Below are positions 1-6,945 of a DNA stretch of 13,435 bases, piece after piece; the stretch's first letter is position 1, and every line of letters starts with the position of its first letter. Both the position numbers and the translations under genes were made by a program. The DNA is taken from the NCBI GenBank assembly GCA_003818675.1, contig RPPD01000014.1:1-13435 (forward strand). The letters are read 5' to 3'. This DNA is from Spirochaetaceae bacterium. Its GTDB lineage: Bacteria > Spirochaetota > Spirochaetia > SZUA-6 > RPPD01. The notes beneath the pieces are model-generated. The model saw only the letters and a list, made by a program, of their open reading frames with translations, searched no databases and was not told where the DNA came from.

Positions 1-1
1 G

Positions 2-355
2 TTCAAGATGCATCTCAATCTCAAGATTATAGAGCAGTTTCTCATCACGGGAGGCAAGTTCGATAAATTTGAAGTCTATTTCTATAACAAGGAAGGCCCA
101 TGGAACTCCGCCATTCGCGACAGCCTGAAAACTGCAGAATGGGCCTATACCACTGCACTTTACTACTGGAAACAGGCAAAGGAGTGGTCAAACCAGGCCT
201 TCGCGCTCAGGCGCATATACCTGCCTGAAATTCAGGCCTGGTCTGACGAAAATTTCCGCATCCAGACCGGGGACCTGGATTATGAACGCACAATAACCCG
301 TCAGCTCACCCGCATCAGGGAAAACCTGGCATATCTGGGTCCTGCTTCCGAGTAA
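2..355 (+). CDS. C-terminal part of an unrecognised protein (5' end outside window)
   Basis: The frame is open from the first complete codon at base 2 to TAA at 353-355. The first ATG (base 8) has no ribosome binding site within the window, so I read this as the C-terminal 117 residues of a longer protein rather than a complete small gene. The visible part is mostly helical and rich in Trp, Tyr, Glu and Arg (WAYTTALYYWKQAKEW, then a charged stretch). It shows no signal peptide, no transmembrane segment and no catalytic motif I recognise. The helices could form a coiled coil or helical bundle. It reads in the same direction as the STAS gene 78 bp downstream. The function is unknown; only the coding call is supported. 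Confidence 0.6.
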   Translation, partial: FKMHLNLKIIEQFLITGGKFDKFEVYFYNKEGPWNSAIRDSLKTAEWAYTTALYYWKQAKEWSNQAFALRRIYLPEIQAWSDENFRIQTGDLDYERTITRQLTRIRENLAYLGPASE

Positions 356-433
356 ATTGAGCCAAAATACAAAATTATAAACCCTCTTGCAACACCAGCC
401 CCAATCAATACAATATATAAAGGGAGTGAGGAA

Positions 434-772
434 ATGATTTTCAAAAAGCACGGGACCCCTGACGAACTTATTATTGAAATTGAAGGTCAACTCACAGGCG
501 ATGGAAGCGAGAAGACATTCCAGGCAGAACTCCGCCTCCTTGAAAAGGCGCCACAGAAGATCATTACCTTCAACTTCATGAAAGTCACTTCAATAAATTC
601 TGCAAATATTGGCAAGTTCTTCTTTTGCATGAACCGTCTCAAGTCCCTGGGCAGGGACATGCGCATCCAGGGGTGCAGCGACTCCCTCTACCAGACCTTC
701 CAGCTGATCAGGATGGAGGATTTTCTTCCTGTGGAGAAAGAAGCCTCTCCTTTTCCACAAGAAAGAGCATAA
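434..772 (+). CDS. STAS-domain protein (anti-sigma factor antagonist-like)
   Basis: A 112-residue cytoplasmic protein with the length and pattern of single-domain STAS proteins such as SpoIIAA/RsbV. It has an N-terminal strand pair (LIIEIEGQLTG), a central strand-loop-helix (ITFNFMKVTSINSANIG, about residues 44-60) and a C-terminal stretch (QTFQLIRMEDFLPV) matching the family's last helix and strand. Known family members bind anti-sigma kinases and are switched by phosphorylation of Ser in a D-S-S-G loop. Here the loop reads N55-S56-A57-N58, so the usual phospho-Ser position appears to be Ala. The start has a purine-rich ribosome site (gggagtgagga) just upstream. No partner kinase, phosphatase or sigma factor lies in the window. 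The last 65 bp overlap the convergent methyltransferase gene. The STAS call is by pattern only and is moderately sure. Confidence 0.72.
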   Translation: MIFKKHGTPDELIIEIEGQLTGDGSEKTFQAELRLLEKAPQKIITFNFMKVTSINSANIGKFFFCMNRLKSLGRDMRIQGCSDSLYQTFQLIRMEDFLPVEKEASPFPQERA

Positions 773-1583
773 CATCACCAAAGCCCCAAATCTTTGCGAG
801 TGAGTCCACGGGCTTCTTGATCAGCGCTGGAACCGATCCCACGGCAAGCCCGCCCCATGTGACAATTTTTCGCACCCTGAATCCCAGAGTTAAAAGCAGT
901 GCTGCGAGAGTCTTTTTGGAAAACAGGAAAAGGTGATCCCTGATCGCAGAGCGCCACTTTTTTCCGAAAAGCCTGGCCTGGAACCCGGCTATATTGGGGG
1001 TTGTTATGACAACCTGGCCTTGCGGTTTCAAAATGCGCTTTACCTCAAGGAGAAAAAGAACCGGGTCAGGTACATGCTCTATCAGGTGTGAAAAATGTAC
1101 AAGAGAAAATGATTCGTCAGGATATTTGGCCTCGTCCAGTGTGCCTATGGAAATGTTTACTCCACGCTTGCTTATCCCGTAATTGGCCGACTCGGGACAG
1201 ATCTCAACGCCCTCAGAATGAAACCCGAGGTTCTTCATGTGTTCGACCAAAAGGCCGGTGGCGCACCCGATATCAAGGAAGGTTTTATCCTCCTTTTCCT
1301 GCAAAGCCTGGTCAGAAAAGCCTATGTCAGAGAACCCCAAAAGCATGAGGTTGAAAAAGTTTTCCTCATTCGTAAACTCATACTGGAAATACTCGGTTCT
1401 GTATCTTTCCCGCAGATCAGTGAATACAGGCTGTGGATTCTGGTAGACAAGACCACACCCAAGGCAGCGCACAAAGCGCGCGTCATCCACATGAAAATGA
1501 TGTGACGCTGGTTTTTCACCGCAACATGGACAGACAATCCGCTGGAAGCGGTCAGTCCCCACAGGAGATGCCCAGGTCTTCAC
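708..1583 (-). CDS. SAM-dependent methyltransferase with N-terminal zinc ribbon
   Basis: A 291-residue protein. The N-terminus carries a probable zinc ribbon with Cys at 18/21 and 40/43 (CPCC ... CLGC). This is followed by a class I Rossmann methyltransferase domain: motif I DIGCATG (104-110) binds SAM, E127 is the usual ribose-binding acid at the end of strand 2, and the post-motif HLIEHVPDP (166-174) plus LKPQGQVVITTPN is typical of the Methyltransf_11/23 group. Such proteins methylate diverse small molecules, sugars or lipids; the substrate cannot be told from sequence. The start is GTG at 1581-1583, overlapping the TGA of the upstream peptidase (GTGA), which suggests translational coupling. 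It is the last gene of the leftward cluster, and its C-terminal 21 or so codons overlap the STAS gene on the other strand. The fold is sure, the role unknown. Confidence 0.88.
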   Translation of the reverse strand: MKTWASPVGTDRFQRIVCPCCGEKPASHHFHVDDARFVRCLGCGLVYQNPQPVFTDLRERYRTEYFQYEFTNEENFFNLMLLGFSDIGFSDQALQEKEDKTFLDIGCATGLLVEHMKNLGFHSEGVEICPESANYGISKRGVNISIGTLDEAKYPDESFSLVHFSHLIEHVPDPVLFLLEVKRILKPQGQVVITTPNIAGFQARLFGKKWRSAIRDHLFLFSKKTLAALLLTLGFRVRKIVTWGGLAVGSVPALIKKPVDSLAKIWGFGDVMLFLVEKERLLSPQEENPPS

Positions 1584-2506
1584 AGCGTACTCCTTACAGA
1601 AAACTTGAGGGAATATTCTGCCTGATTGCCCGCGAAATCCTTCACCCGCGCAGTAAGAACGACCTCTCCCTGCATGATACGGACAGGCGAAAACGTAACT
1701 GTTCCGGAATACAGTTCTCCATCGCGGAAAAGTTCGTACAGTTTTTTCCTGTCCTGACCCATGACAGCCTCTCCTGCCTGGCTTGTGATGCTGTCAAAGA
1801 CAACTTTTCCCGCTGGTGTTCCATTCACATCAAGAGATACTTCATATGGAAGATATTTCCAGGCATGCATATTTTCCCGCACGTCATGTGTGCGTACAAA
1901 GACCGTGTATTCGCCCTCCGCTATCATGCGGCCGTCTGACAGAGACAGTATCTCCCCTTTTTTCTGCGCAAATATCCCGCTTACAACCGGCAACCTTGTA
2001 TCTGATAATGCAGGGAAAACCTCAAGCGGATTGAGGAAGGCCTGTGTATCCTGCTTATAAACCCCAAGATGCAGATGTATTCCCCCGGAATACCCTGTAT
2101 CTCCCGCGAATCCTATTACATCCCTGGCAGCGACTGTGAAAGGTTCAATACGAACCGAGCGCTTTGCCAGATGACAATAGAGAAAACGCATCCTGTCCCG
2201 GGTCTGTAGCGTAACATAGCTGCCAAGCCCGACCGGAACGCTTGAGTATGAGACGCCCTCATCATGCGCGAAAACGATCTCTCCGTCCGCCCCTGATCTG
2301 ACATGGACAGCCCTGTCTGCATATGCCCCAACAGCGGTTGAGGCAACCGCGGATTGCGAACCCACCAGGTCAAGTCCTGCATGGAAATGATCCTGCCGAT
2401 ATTCACCAAATGTACCGGTCACAACACTGTTTTCCAAAGGCCAATCAAATGAGCATAAAAAAACTGCGAGAGCAATACAGATCATGACAGCATGGATTCT
2501 CATCAT
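1580..2506 (-). CDS. M23 (LytM-type) metallopeptidase, exported
   Basis: A 308-residue protein beginning with a short hydrophobic segment (residues 5-19) that should act as a signal peptide or anchor. The M23 domain spans about residues 24-165 and has the full set of expected residues: H42 and D46 (HAGLD, the HxxxD motif), H112 (LYCHL), and H144/H146 (HLH, the HxH motif). This predicts an active zinc glycyl or D,D-endopeptidase acting on peptidoglycan in the periplasm. Residues about 175-308 form a beta-rich, Ig-like tail (VVLTARVKDFAGNQ) that may bind wall or protein. The ATG at 2504-2506 overlaps the TGA of the upstream propeller gene and has AGGAG upstream; a second ATG follows directly. 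The gene is coupled to the methyltransferase downstream. In this family a complete site usually means hydrolase rather than a regulator such as EnvC or NlpD. Confidence 0.92.
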   Translation of the reverse strand: MMRIHAVMICIALAVFLCSFDWPLENSVVTGTFGEYRQDHFHAGLDLVGSQSAVASTAVGAYADRAVHVRSGADGEIVFAHDEGVSYSSVPVGLGSYVTLQTRDRMRFLYCHLAKRSVRIEPFTVAARDVIGFAGDTGYSGGIHLHLGVYKQDTQAFLNPLEVFPALSDTRLPVVSGIFAQKKGEILSLSDGRMIAEGEYTVFVRTHDVRENMHAWKYLPYEVSLDVNGTPAGKVVFDSITSQAGEAVMGQDRKKLYELFRDGELYSGTVTFSPVRIMQGEVVLTARVKDFAGNQAEYSLKFSVRSTL

Positions 2507-3603
2507 TCTTCTCCTGTATTGAAAAAAGATATCTGATTGTTCCTGCCTGCGGCGATAAGGCCTGCATCCGTGTATAGAAAACGGGAAACCGATGGATAAG
2601 CCGTGCGAAAAACCAGGGCCCGTGGCGGCCTTAATCCCGAGAGTTCAAGGTTTTCTCCCCTGCGTGCCAAAAGCACAAGAATCCCGCTGTCCTTTGAATA
2701 AGAAAATGCGATAAGCCTTCCAGGGAGAAAAATCGTATCCACCTTTTTTTCCGCCAGGTCAATTATGAAAACGCTGTCATCTCCCTCCACAAACAAGTAT
2801 CGTCGGCATGAAGAAAACAACATGCGCTTCTCTGTGCGCGCCAGGTCCGGAAGCTCTGTCTTGAAAACCAGTTCTCCGGTCGATGCCTCCATGACCGCAA
2901 TCCTGTGCGGCCCGGCGCCTGAGAGAACAGCGTATCTGGTTCCGATCTGTTCACAACTGGTGCCATAAATGCAGGCGATCCTGCTCTCCCCTGCGGCCAT
3001 CTCGCGGATTATCTCTCCGTTCTTGCCGAGAAGCAGACATGCACCGGAGGAAAGCCCGACAACCACTATTTCCTGATTTGCCGAAACACTCGTGATCCAG
3101 GAGGGGATGTTCCGCCTCCAGATTGTAATGCCCGCACTGTTGATCTCACGAAGACCCGTGAGATCGCTGGTGAAAACAAAGAGCCTTTTGCCTGCGGCGA
3201 AGTATCGCGGGTATCCTGTTCCGGATATGGTTGCAGCAGGACTGCCATCCGGATTATTTATGGCAAGACTGTCAGGCACCTTTGGAAAGACAATGTACCC
3301 GGTGCCTGAAATAGTGCAGCCAAATACGGCACGACCTGATCTGACCAGACGATTATTCCTGTTCAGATATCCAAAGACTCCCCCTGTTTCTTCTTCCAGA
3401 AAAAAAGGGACTAAAGCATCAGCTGGCTCTGTCTGCCCTGTCTGTGAATCCGCAGAGTATTCATTTTCAGGAATATCAATTGTTGAAATGAGTTCAAGAA
3501 CTGGTTCCGGGAGAGTATTTTCAGGAAAGAGAAAAAGCATGGCCAGAACACCGAGCAAAGGCAGGATGAAAGAGAATATGTGAGGGAACGCCTTTTTACT
3601 CAT
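2503..3603 (-). CDS. Membrane-anchored beta-propeller-like (WD40/PQQ-like) protein
   Basis: A 366-residue protein. Residues about 8-27 form one hydrophobic helix after a short basic start (MSKK), so the bulk should be periplasmic, tethered to the inner membrane. A linker rich in Glu/Asp/Pro (28-75) leads to repeated strand units of about 40 residues with alternating hydrophobics and turn glycines, for example IVVVGLSSGACLLLGKNGEI, YLFVEGDDSVFIIDL and GLIAAGRNNQISFFN. This is the pattern of a WD40/PQQ-like propeller, though no textbook WD signature is seen. No catalytic residues are apparent; a scaffold or binding role is likely. It overlaps the M23 peptidase gene by 4 bp (ATGA), so the two products probably act together on the cell wall (inference). 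A possible promoter lies directly upstream. Confidence 0.8.
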   Translation of the reverse strand: MSKKAFPHIFSFILPLLGVLAMLFLFPENTLPEPVLELISTIDIPENEYSADSQTGQTEPADALVPFFLEEETGGVFGYLNRNNRLVRSGRAVFGCTISGTGYIVFPKVPDSLAINNPDGSPAATISGTGYPRYFAAGKRLFVFTSDLTGLREINSAGITIWRRNIPSWITSVSANQEIVVVGLSSGACLLLGKNGEIIREMAAGESRIACIYGTSCEQIGTRYAVLSGAGPHRIAVMEASTGELVFKTELPDLARTEKRMLFSSCRRYLFVEGDDSVFIIDLAEKKVDTIFLPGRLIAFSYSKDSGILVLLARRGENLELSGLRPPRALVFRTAYPSVSRFLYTDAGLIAAGRNNQISFFNTGEE

Positions 3604-3611
3604 GGGACAAT

Positions 3612-3639
3612 CCTATAGAACATGCGCGCGGTTTGTCAA
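3612..3639 (-). promoter_or_regulatory. Possible sigma70-type promoter for the propeller/M23/methyltransferase genes
   Basis: On the minus strand a perfect TTGACA (3634-3639) is followed after 16 bp by TATAGG (3612-3617), which matches four of six -10 positions. It sits in the 45-bp gap between the small lipoprotein gene and the propeller start at 3603. The predicted transcription start would fall at about 3605, within a few bases of the start codon, so the message would be nearly leaderless. This is seen by eye only. Confidence 0.4.
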
Positions 3640-3648
3640 CGCAGATTG

Positions 3649-4101
3649 TTACGGAACAGAGAAAACGCGCATATCCTGACCTGGGGCAGAGGCACTCATA
3701 CCCATGAGTGTGGCGAGATCTTCAAGCGCGGCCTTCACACCAGGATCATCCTTCCAATTCTGTGCTTTTGTCATGGCGGCTTCAAACCTCACTGCTGCTG
3801 ATGACAGTTTTTCAAAATTGGCCGTCACTTCTTCCGGGAGCTTTTCCGGGTCAGCAAACTCTGGATATTTTCCCCTGATCCGCAGTGCTTCCGGTATGTG
3901 CCTGGTCATGTTCGTGTTAAACTCCCTGATTGCCGCTGCAATTCCTGACGCATCCATTGCTTTCTCCACAGCCTGCGAAAACTGGTTCATGATGTTTATC
4001 TGCCCGTCCATTGACCGCACGGCATCCGCGTATTTGCTCTCGCAGGAAACAACTGACATGATCAACAGAACTCCCGCGAATATGGCAATAATATTCTTCA
4101 C
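3649..4101 (-). CDS. Small helical lipoprotein next to the adenylate cyclase
   Basis: A 150-residue protein. I place the start at GTG 4099-4101 because GGAGG (4107-4111) stands 5 bp ahead of it. The frame stays open further up, to GTG 4122 and ATG 4113, but neither of those has a ribosome site. From this start the N-terminus is a clean lipoprotein signal: a basic start, hydrophobic residues 4-18, and a lipobox-like SVVSC with C20 as the lipidated residue, loose in the way spirochaete lipoboxes are. The mature part is mostly helical (DGQINIMNQFSQAVEKAM and later Ala/Glu-rich helices) with no motif I recognise. It lies 20 bp after the cyclase stop, so it is almost certainly co-transcribed with it. 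A periplasmic partner or ligand-sensing role for the cyclase is possible but is inference from position alone. Confidence 0.75.
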   Translation of the reverse strand: MKNIIAIFAGVLLIMSVVSCESKYADAVRSMDGQINIMNQFSQAVEKAMDASGIAAAIREFNTNMTRHIPEALRIRGKYPEFADPEKLPEEVTANFEKLSSAAVRFEAAMTKAQNWKDDPGVKAALEDLATLMGMSASAPGQDMRVFSVP

Positions 4102-4106
4102 ACAAA

Positions 4107-4111
4107 CCTCC
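4107..4111 (-). promoter_or_regulatory. Ribosome binding site that sets the lipoprotein start
   Basis: GGAGG on the minus strand, 5 bp before GTG 4099-4101. It favours this start over the upstream GTG and ATG in the same frame, and gives a normal lipoprotein signal peptide. Confidence 0.7.
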
Positions 4112-4121
4112 ATACCAAACA

Positions 4122-6815
4122 CTACTTTGTGGTTAGCGAGAATACACCAGTCCAGTTGCCAGGAGGCGGATTTTTCCTGAAGTCCGCACAGCGTTTCAGG
4201 AATAACTCCGAGGGCGGGTCAGCGGGCTTTAACATCTGCACATCCCTGAACTTTGCCCTGGCCTTGTCCCATTCACGGTTCAAATACAGATCAAGACCTG
4301 CGTGGAATATTTCCACTGCTTCAAAAACTTCAGGCCTTGCGTCCTTTTTCTCATCTACCAGCTCAAAAATCTGAACAGGTTTCTTGATGCCTATAACCTG
4401 GACACGGTCAAGCTTGCGCGCCAAAAGCGACTGCCCCGCGTTTAAAATAGTGTTTTCAGAAACCAGTATGGCGGTGCCATAATGCTTGTTCACGCCCTCA
4501 AGCCTGGAAGCGAAGTTGACATGGTTACCCATGATCGTGTAATTGAGCTTGTTTGCCGTGCCCATGTTTCCCACGACCATTTCACCCGTATGTATACCCA
4601 TGCGCGTGAACAGCGGTGTCGGGCTCTTTTTCTCCGCGAGAAAGCGCTCATTCAGCATGCTCTCTGCCTTGTGCATGCGCACCGCTGCCATGCATGCAAG
4701 CTCGGCGTGGTTGGCCCTGGGCACAGGCGCGCCAAAAAAAGATACAATCGCGTCGCCTATGTATTTGTCTATTGTGCCGCCAATTTCCAGTATGATGTTG
4801 CTCATCCCGGTCAGATAGTCGTTAAGCAGGCTGACAAGATTTATAGGGGTCAGCACTTCTGAAAAAGTGGAGAACCCCTTGATGTCCGTGAACATGGCAG
4901 TCAAGGTCTTCTCGTCTCCGCCCAGTTTCAGCTTGGACGGATCCGCGATGAGTTCCGTAATGACATCCTTTGAAAGATAGTGCGAGAACGCGTTTCTGAT
5001 AAAGGTCTTTTCTCTTGCGGTCTGCAGGAAATTTACAACAGTAAACACAATAAATGTGAACACGACTGCCAGGATTGGCGGTACAGCGGGCACATACATT
5101 CCTGTTGTGATAAAGATGAGGAGAAAACATAAAATAATAAAAATGATGCCGAGCGAACCCGCCATAACGGAAAACAGCGGTCTCTTTCTACCGTAAACCG
5201 CCAGATAAATGAGTATGGCGAGTACGAATGCCGCGACCATAGACACCCATATGGGGCTCTCGTCAAGGAAACTCTGCTGAAGGATTGTATTGGCCACAGA
5301 GGCGTGGGTACCAACGTTGATGTATTCCCCGTCAAACGGGTTTACACCGATATCGTTTGTGGAAGTGGCGGTCCAGCTGGTGAAACACATGGATCCCGGG
5401 ACCTGGGTCTTGAGGACCTCGCGGATTTCCTTAAGCAATGGGTACTGTTCATTCCTGACAACTGAAAAAATAGACCTGACCGTATTTTGACTGTCCTTCA
5501 GCTCCGCTTCGTTCTCAGCCCGTATGCCGGCAAACACGGATGCTTCCTTCTCCGTTGAAATGTATTTTTCAATCTGCGAGAAAAAACTGTCCCTGAGCGC
5601 GAGATAATCATCAAATGTCCGGGGGCTCTTTCCGTGAAGGAGCTCCTGTAAAAGTGATTTTGCGGCAAAATAGGTATTTGACAGAAAAGTATTGTATTTT
5701 CCATCATGCGCTATTTTACCCTTCCCCTCCATGTCCATCAGGATGGAAAGGTTGTGTACAATTTTTTCAAGAACTATTTCATGATTAATAAGCAGCCAGA
5801 AGCTTATGTGGCGGAAGCTGTTGTTGTATTTTTTGGCAGGCCAGTTGATGAGCATCCTGTTGTTTTCATCCAGGGGAATGCTGATATCAACCTGTTTGCC
5901 CAAAGTCGGGTGGTTTGCACCCTTTAGAAGCACCTGGCCCGGGGAAAGTTCTACCTGGGGATTCCCCAGAATTCCCAGGACTGAAACAAGCGCCAGCTGC
6001 GGAAGAAACTTGTCATTATGCTGGTAGAAGAGATCTATTCTGCGCATGACACCGTCAGAATCCACAACTACATTGGGGAAGCCGAATCCCCTGCCACCGG
6101 CAAGCACCGGGGTAATGGGAGGAACGATGACCGAAGTCTTTCTGGGCCATTCCCCGGTCACAGAGATCTTTTCAGGGAACAGACGCGTGAGATCCTGCGT
6201 TCCGGTCTGTGCCGCAGAGTCCTTGTCCTGCACAAGCGCGGTGAAATAACTGTTGCCAAAATATCTTGCCGCATCTCCAAGAATGACATCCCGGTCCTCG
6301 GCAAGTTGTCTGATTTCCCCGGAAAGAGTTTTTTTGCTTGAGTCCATCTCTTCCATGTACATGTCAAGGGCGTTCTGCACCTCCTCCCTTTGCCTGATAT
6401 ATCCCTGGAAAACCGCGGAAACCACAGCTATCATGTCATCCGCAAGCCTGGCATATTCGCTGTCAAGCACATCATAAAGACCCGAGTATTTGGTGAGATT
6501 GACACCAGGGGGGCTGGGCTGTTCATAGATTATGTCAAATACAATGCTTTTGGCATTGAATTCCTTCAGCAATACCATTCCGTTCGCAACATAGTCCCGC
6601 GGCCAGGGCCATGAGGTATTTGTCGCCCTGATGGCCAGATCATCTATGTTGACCATGAGGATCGAAGGGTCCTCAGCTATCGGGGGCTTGAGATGGAGAA
6701 AGCCGTTATAGAGGACGTATTCAGCCGTGGCAAGCATTCCGGAAAGCGCGAGCAGGGAAAAAAGCAGGGCAAAGGATACCGGGATAATTCCTAAAAGGAG
6801 AAAGCGTTTCACCAT
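4122..6815 (-). CDS. CHASE2-domain class III adenylate cyclase (transmembrane sensor)
   Basis: An 897-residue protein. An N-terminal helix (about 4-32) leads into a periplasmic CHASE2 sensor (about 45-515, with IDDLAI, SIVFDIIY, D-x-DGVMRRIDL and VGTHASVANTIL), then three membrane helices (about 522-541, 548-571, 574-597), a short linker, and a class III cyclase domain (about 635-818). All six catalytic positions are present: metal ligands D644 (FTDIKGF) and D688 (YIGDAI), purine-selecting K684 and T760 (NYTIMG), and transition-state N767 and R771. Lys with Thr marks an ATP-using class IIIb enzyme, so cAMP is the expected product. Residues about 830-880 form a TPR-like helical tail. The CHASE2 part holds two extra helical stretches (about 115-205 and 345-470), making the protein longer than usual. 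Its ATG has GGAGG 7 bp upstream. It is the first gene of the leftward cluster. Confidence 0.95.
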   Translation of the reverse strand: MVKRFLLLGIIPVSFALLFSLLALSGMLATAEYVLYNGFLHLKPPIAEDPSILMVNIDDLAIRATNTSWPWPRDYVANGMVLLKEFNAKSIVFDIIYEQPSPPGVNLTKYSGLYDVLDSEYARLADDMIAVVSAVFQGYIRQREEVQNALDMYMEEMDSSKKTLSGEIRQLAEDRDVILGDAARYFGNSYFTALVQDKDSAAQTGTQDLTRLFPEKISVTGEWPRKTSVIVPPITPVLAGGRGFGFPNVVVDSDGVMRRIDLFYQHNDKFLPQLALVSVLGILGNPQVELSPGQVLLKGANHPTLGKQVDISIPLDENNRMLINWPAKKYNNSFRHISFWLLINHEIVLEKIVHNLSILMDMEGKGKIAHDGKYNTFLSNTYFAAKSLLQELLHGKSPRTFDDYLALRDSFFSQIEKYISTEKEASVFAGIRAENEAELKDSQNTVRSIFSVVRNEQYPLLKEIREVLKTQVPGSMCFTSWTATSTNDIGVNPFDGEYINVGTHASVANTILQQSFLDESPIWVSMVAAFVLAILIYLAVYGRKRPLFSVMAGSLGIIFIILCFLLIFITTGMYVPAVPPILAVVFTFIVFTVVNFLQTAREKTFIRNAFSHYLSKDVITELIADPSKLKLGGDEKTLTAMFTDIKGFSTFSEVLTPINLVSLLNDYLTGMSNIILEIGGTIDKYIGDAIVSFFGAPVPRANHAELACMAAVRMHKAESMLNERFLAEKKSPTPLFTRMGIHTGEMVVGNMGTANKLNYTIMGNHVNFASRLEGVNKHYGTAILVSENTILNAGQSLLARKLDRVQVIGIKKPVQIFELVDEKKDARPEVFEAVEIFHAGLDLYLNREWDKARAKFRDVQMLKPADPPSELFLKRCADFRKNPPPGNWTGVFSLTTK

Positions 6816-6839
6816 CGGGAAACCTCCAGGTTTATAAAT

Positions 6840-6925
6840 TTACAATTAAAATGACCCAAAACATTGTAATACAGGCCATTTCGATATATAATATTCCATT
6901 GATCCCATTATAAAGATGATTGTAA
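6840..6925. repeat. Three ATTGTAA heptamers in the divergent promoter region
   Basis: ATTGTAA occurs at 6863-6869 and 6919-6925 on the plus strand and at 6840-6846 on the minus strand. The plus copies are part of an identical octamer, ATTGTAAT. The first plus copy covers the proposed -35 element of the rightward promoter. It could be a regulator site, but the region is AT-rich and chance is a real alternative. Confidence 0.3.
6864..6892 (+). promoter_or_regulatory. Sigma70-type promoter for the rightward envelope cluster
   Basis: TTGTAA (6864-6869, four of six matches to the -35 consensus) is followed after exactly 17 bp by a perfect TATAAT (6887-6892). The next + strand gene starts at 6946, giving a leader of about 45-50 bases with a good ribosome site. 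The divergent cyclase gene starts at 6815, so this 130-bp gap must also hold its promoter. For that direction I see only weak candidates (TTTAAT, minus strand of 6845-6850, with no clear -35). Confidence 0.65.
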
Positions 6926-6933
6926 TAAATGAA

Positions 6934-6939
6934 AAGGAG
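6934..6939 (+). promoter_or_regulatory. Ribosome binding site that sets the start at GTG 6946
   Basis: AAGGAG, 6 bp before GTG 6946-6948. An in-frame ATG at 6916 has no ribosome site and would add a charged extension in front of the signal peptide, so the GTG is preferred. Confidence 0.7.
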
Positions 6940-6945
6940 AAATGT

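Noticed and set aside
387..419. Possible promoter before the STAS gene (TTGCAA with TATATA)
   Set aside because: The two boxes are 21 bp apart and no -10 fits at 16-18 bp.
643..658. Perfect 6-bp hairpin (GTCCCT/AGGGAC, loop GGGC) in the STAS gene, considered as terminator for the leftward cluster
   Set aside because: No T-run follows on either strand, and the bases are explained by conserved-looking STAS codons.
1433..1939. Long + strand open frame opposite the peptidase and methyltransferase genes
   Set aside because: It is antisense to two genes with clear catalytic motifs, crosses their junction, and its translation shows no domain-like pattern.
3092..3583. 163-codon + strand open frame opposite the propeller gene
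   Set aside because: It is antisense to a well-supported exported protein with a ribosome site and overlaps, and the translation is low-complexity basic/Ser/Pro-rich.
6831..6859. Minus-strand promoter TTGGGT-17-TATAAA for the cyclase
   Set aside because: Transcription would start inside the cyclase ribosome binding site, removing it from the message.
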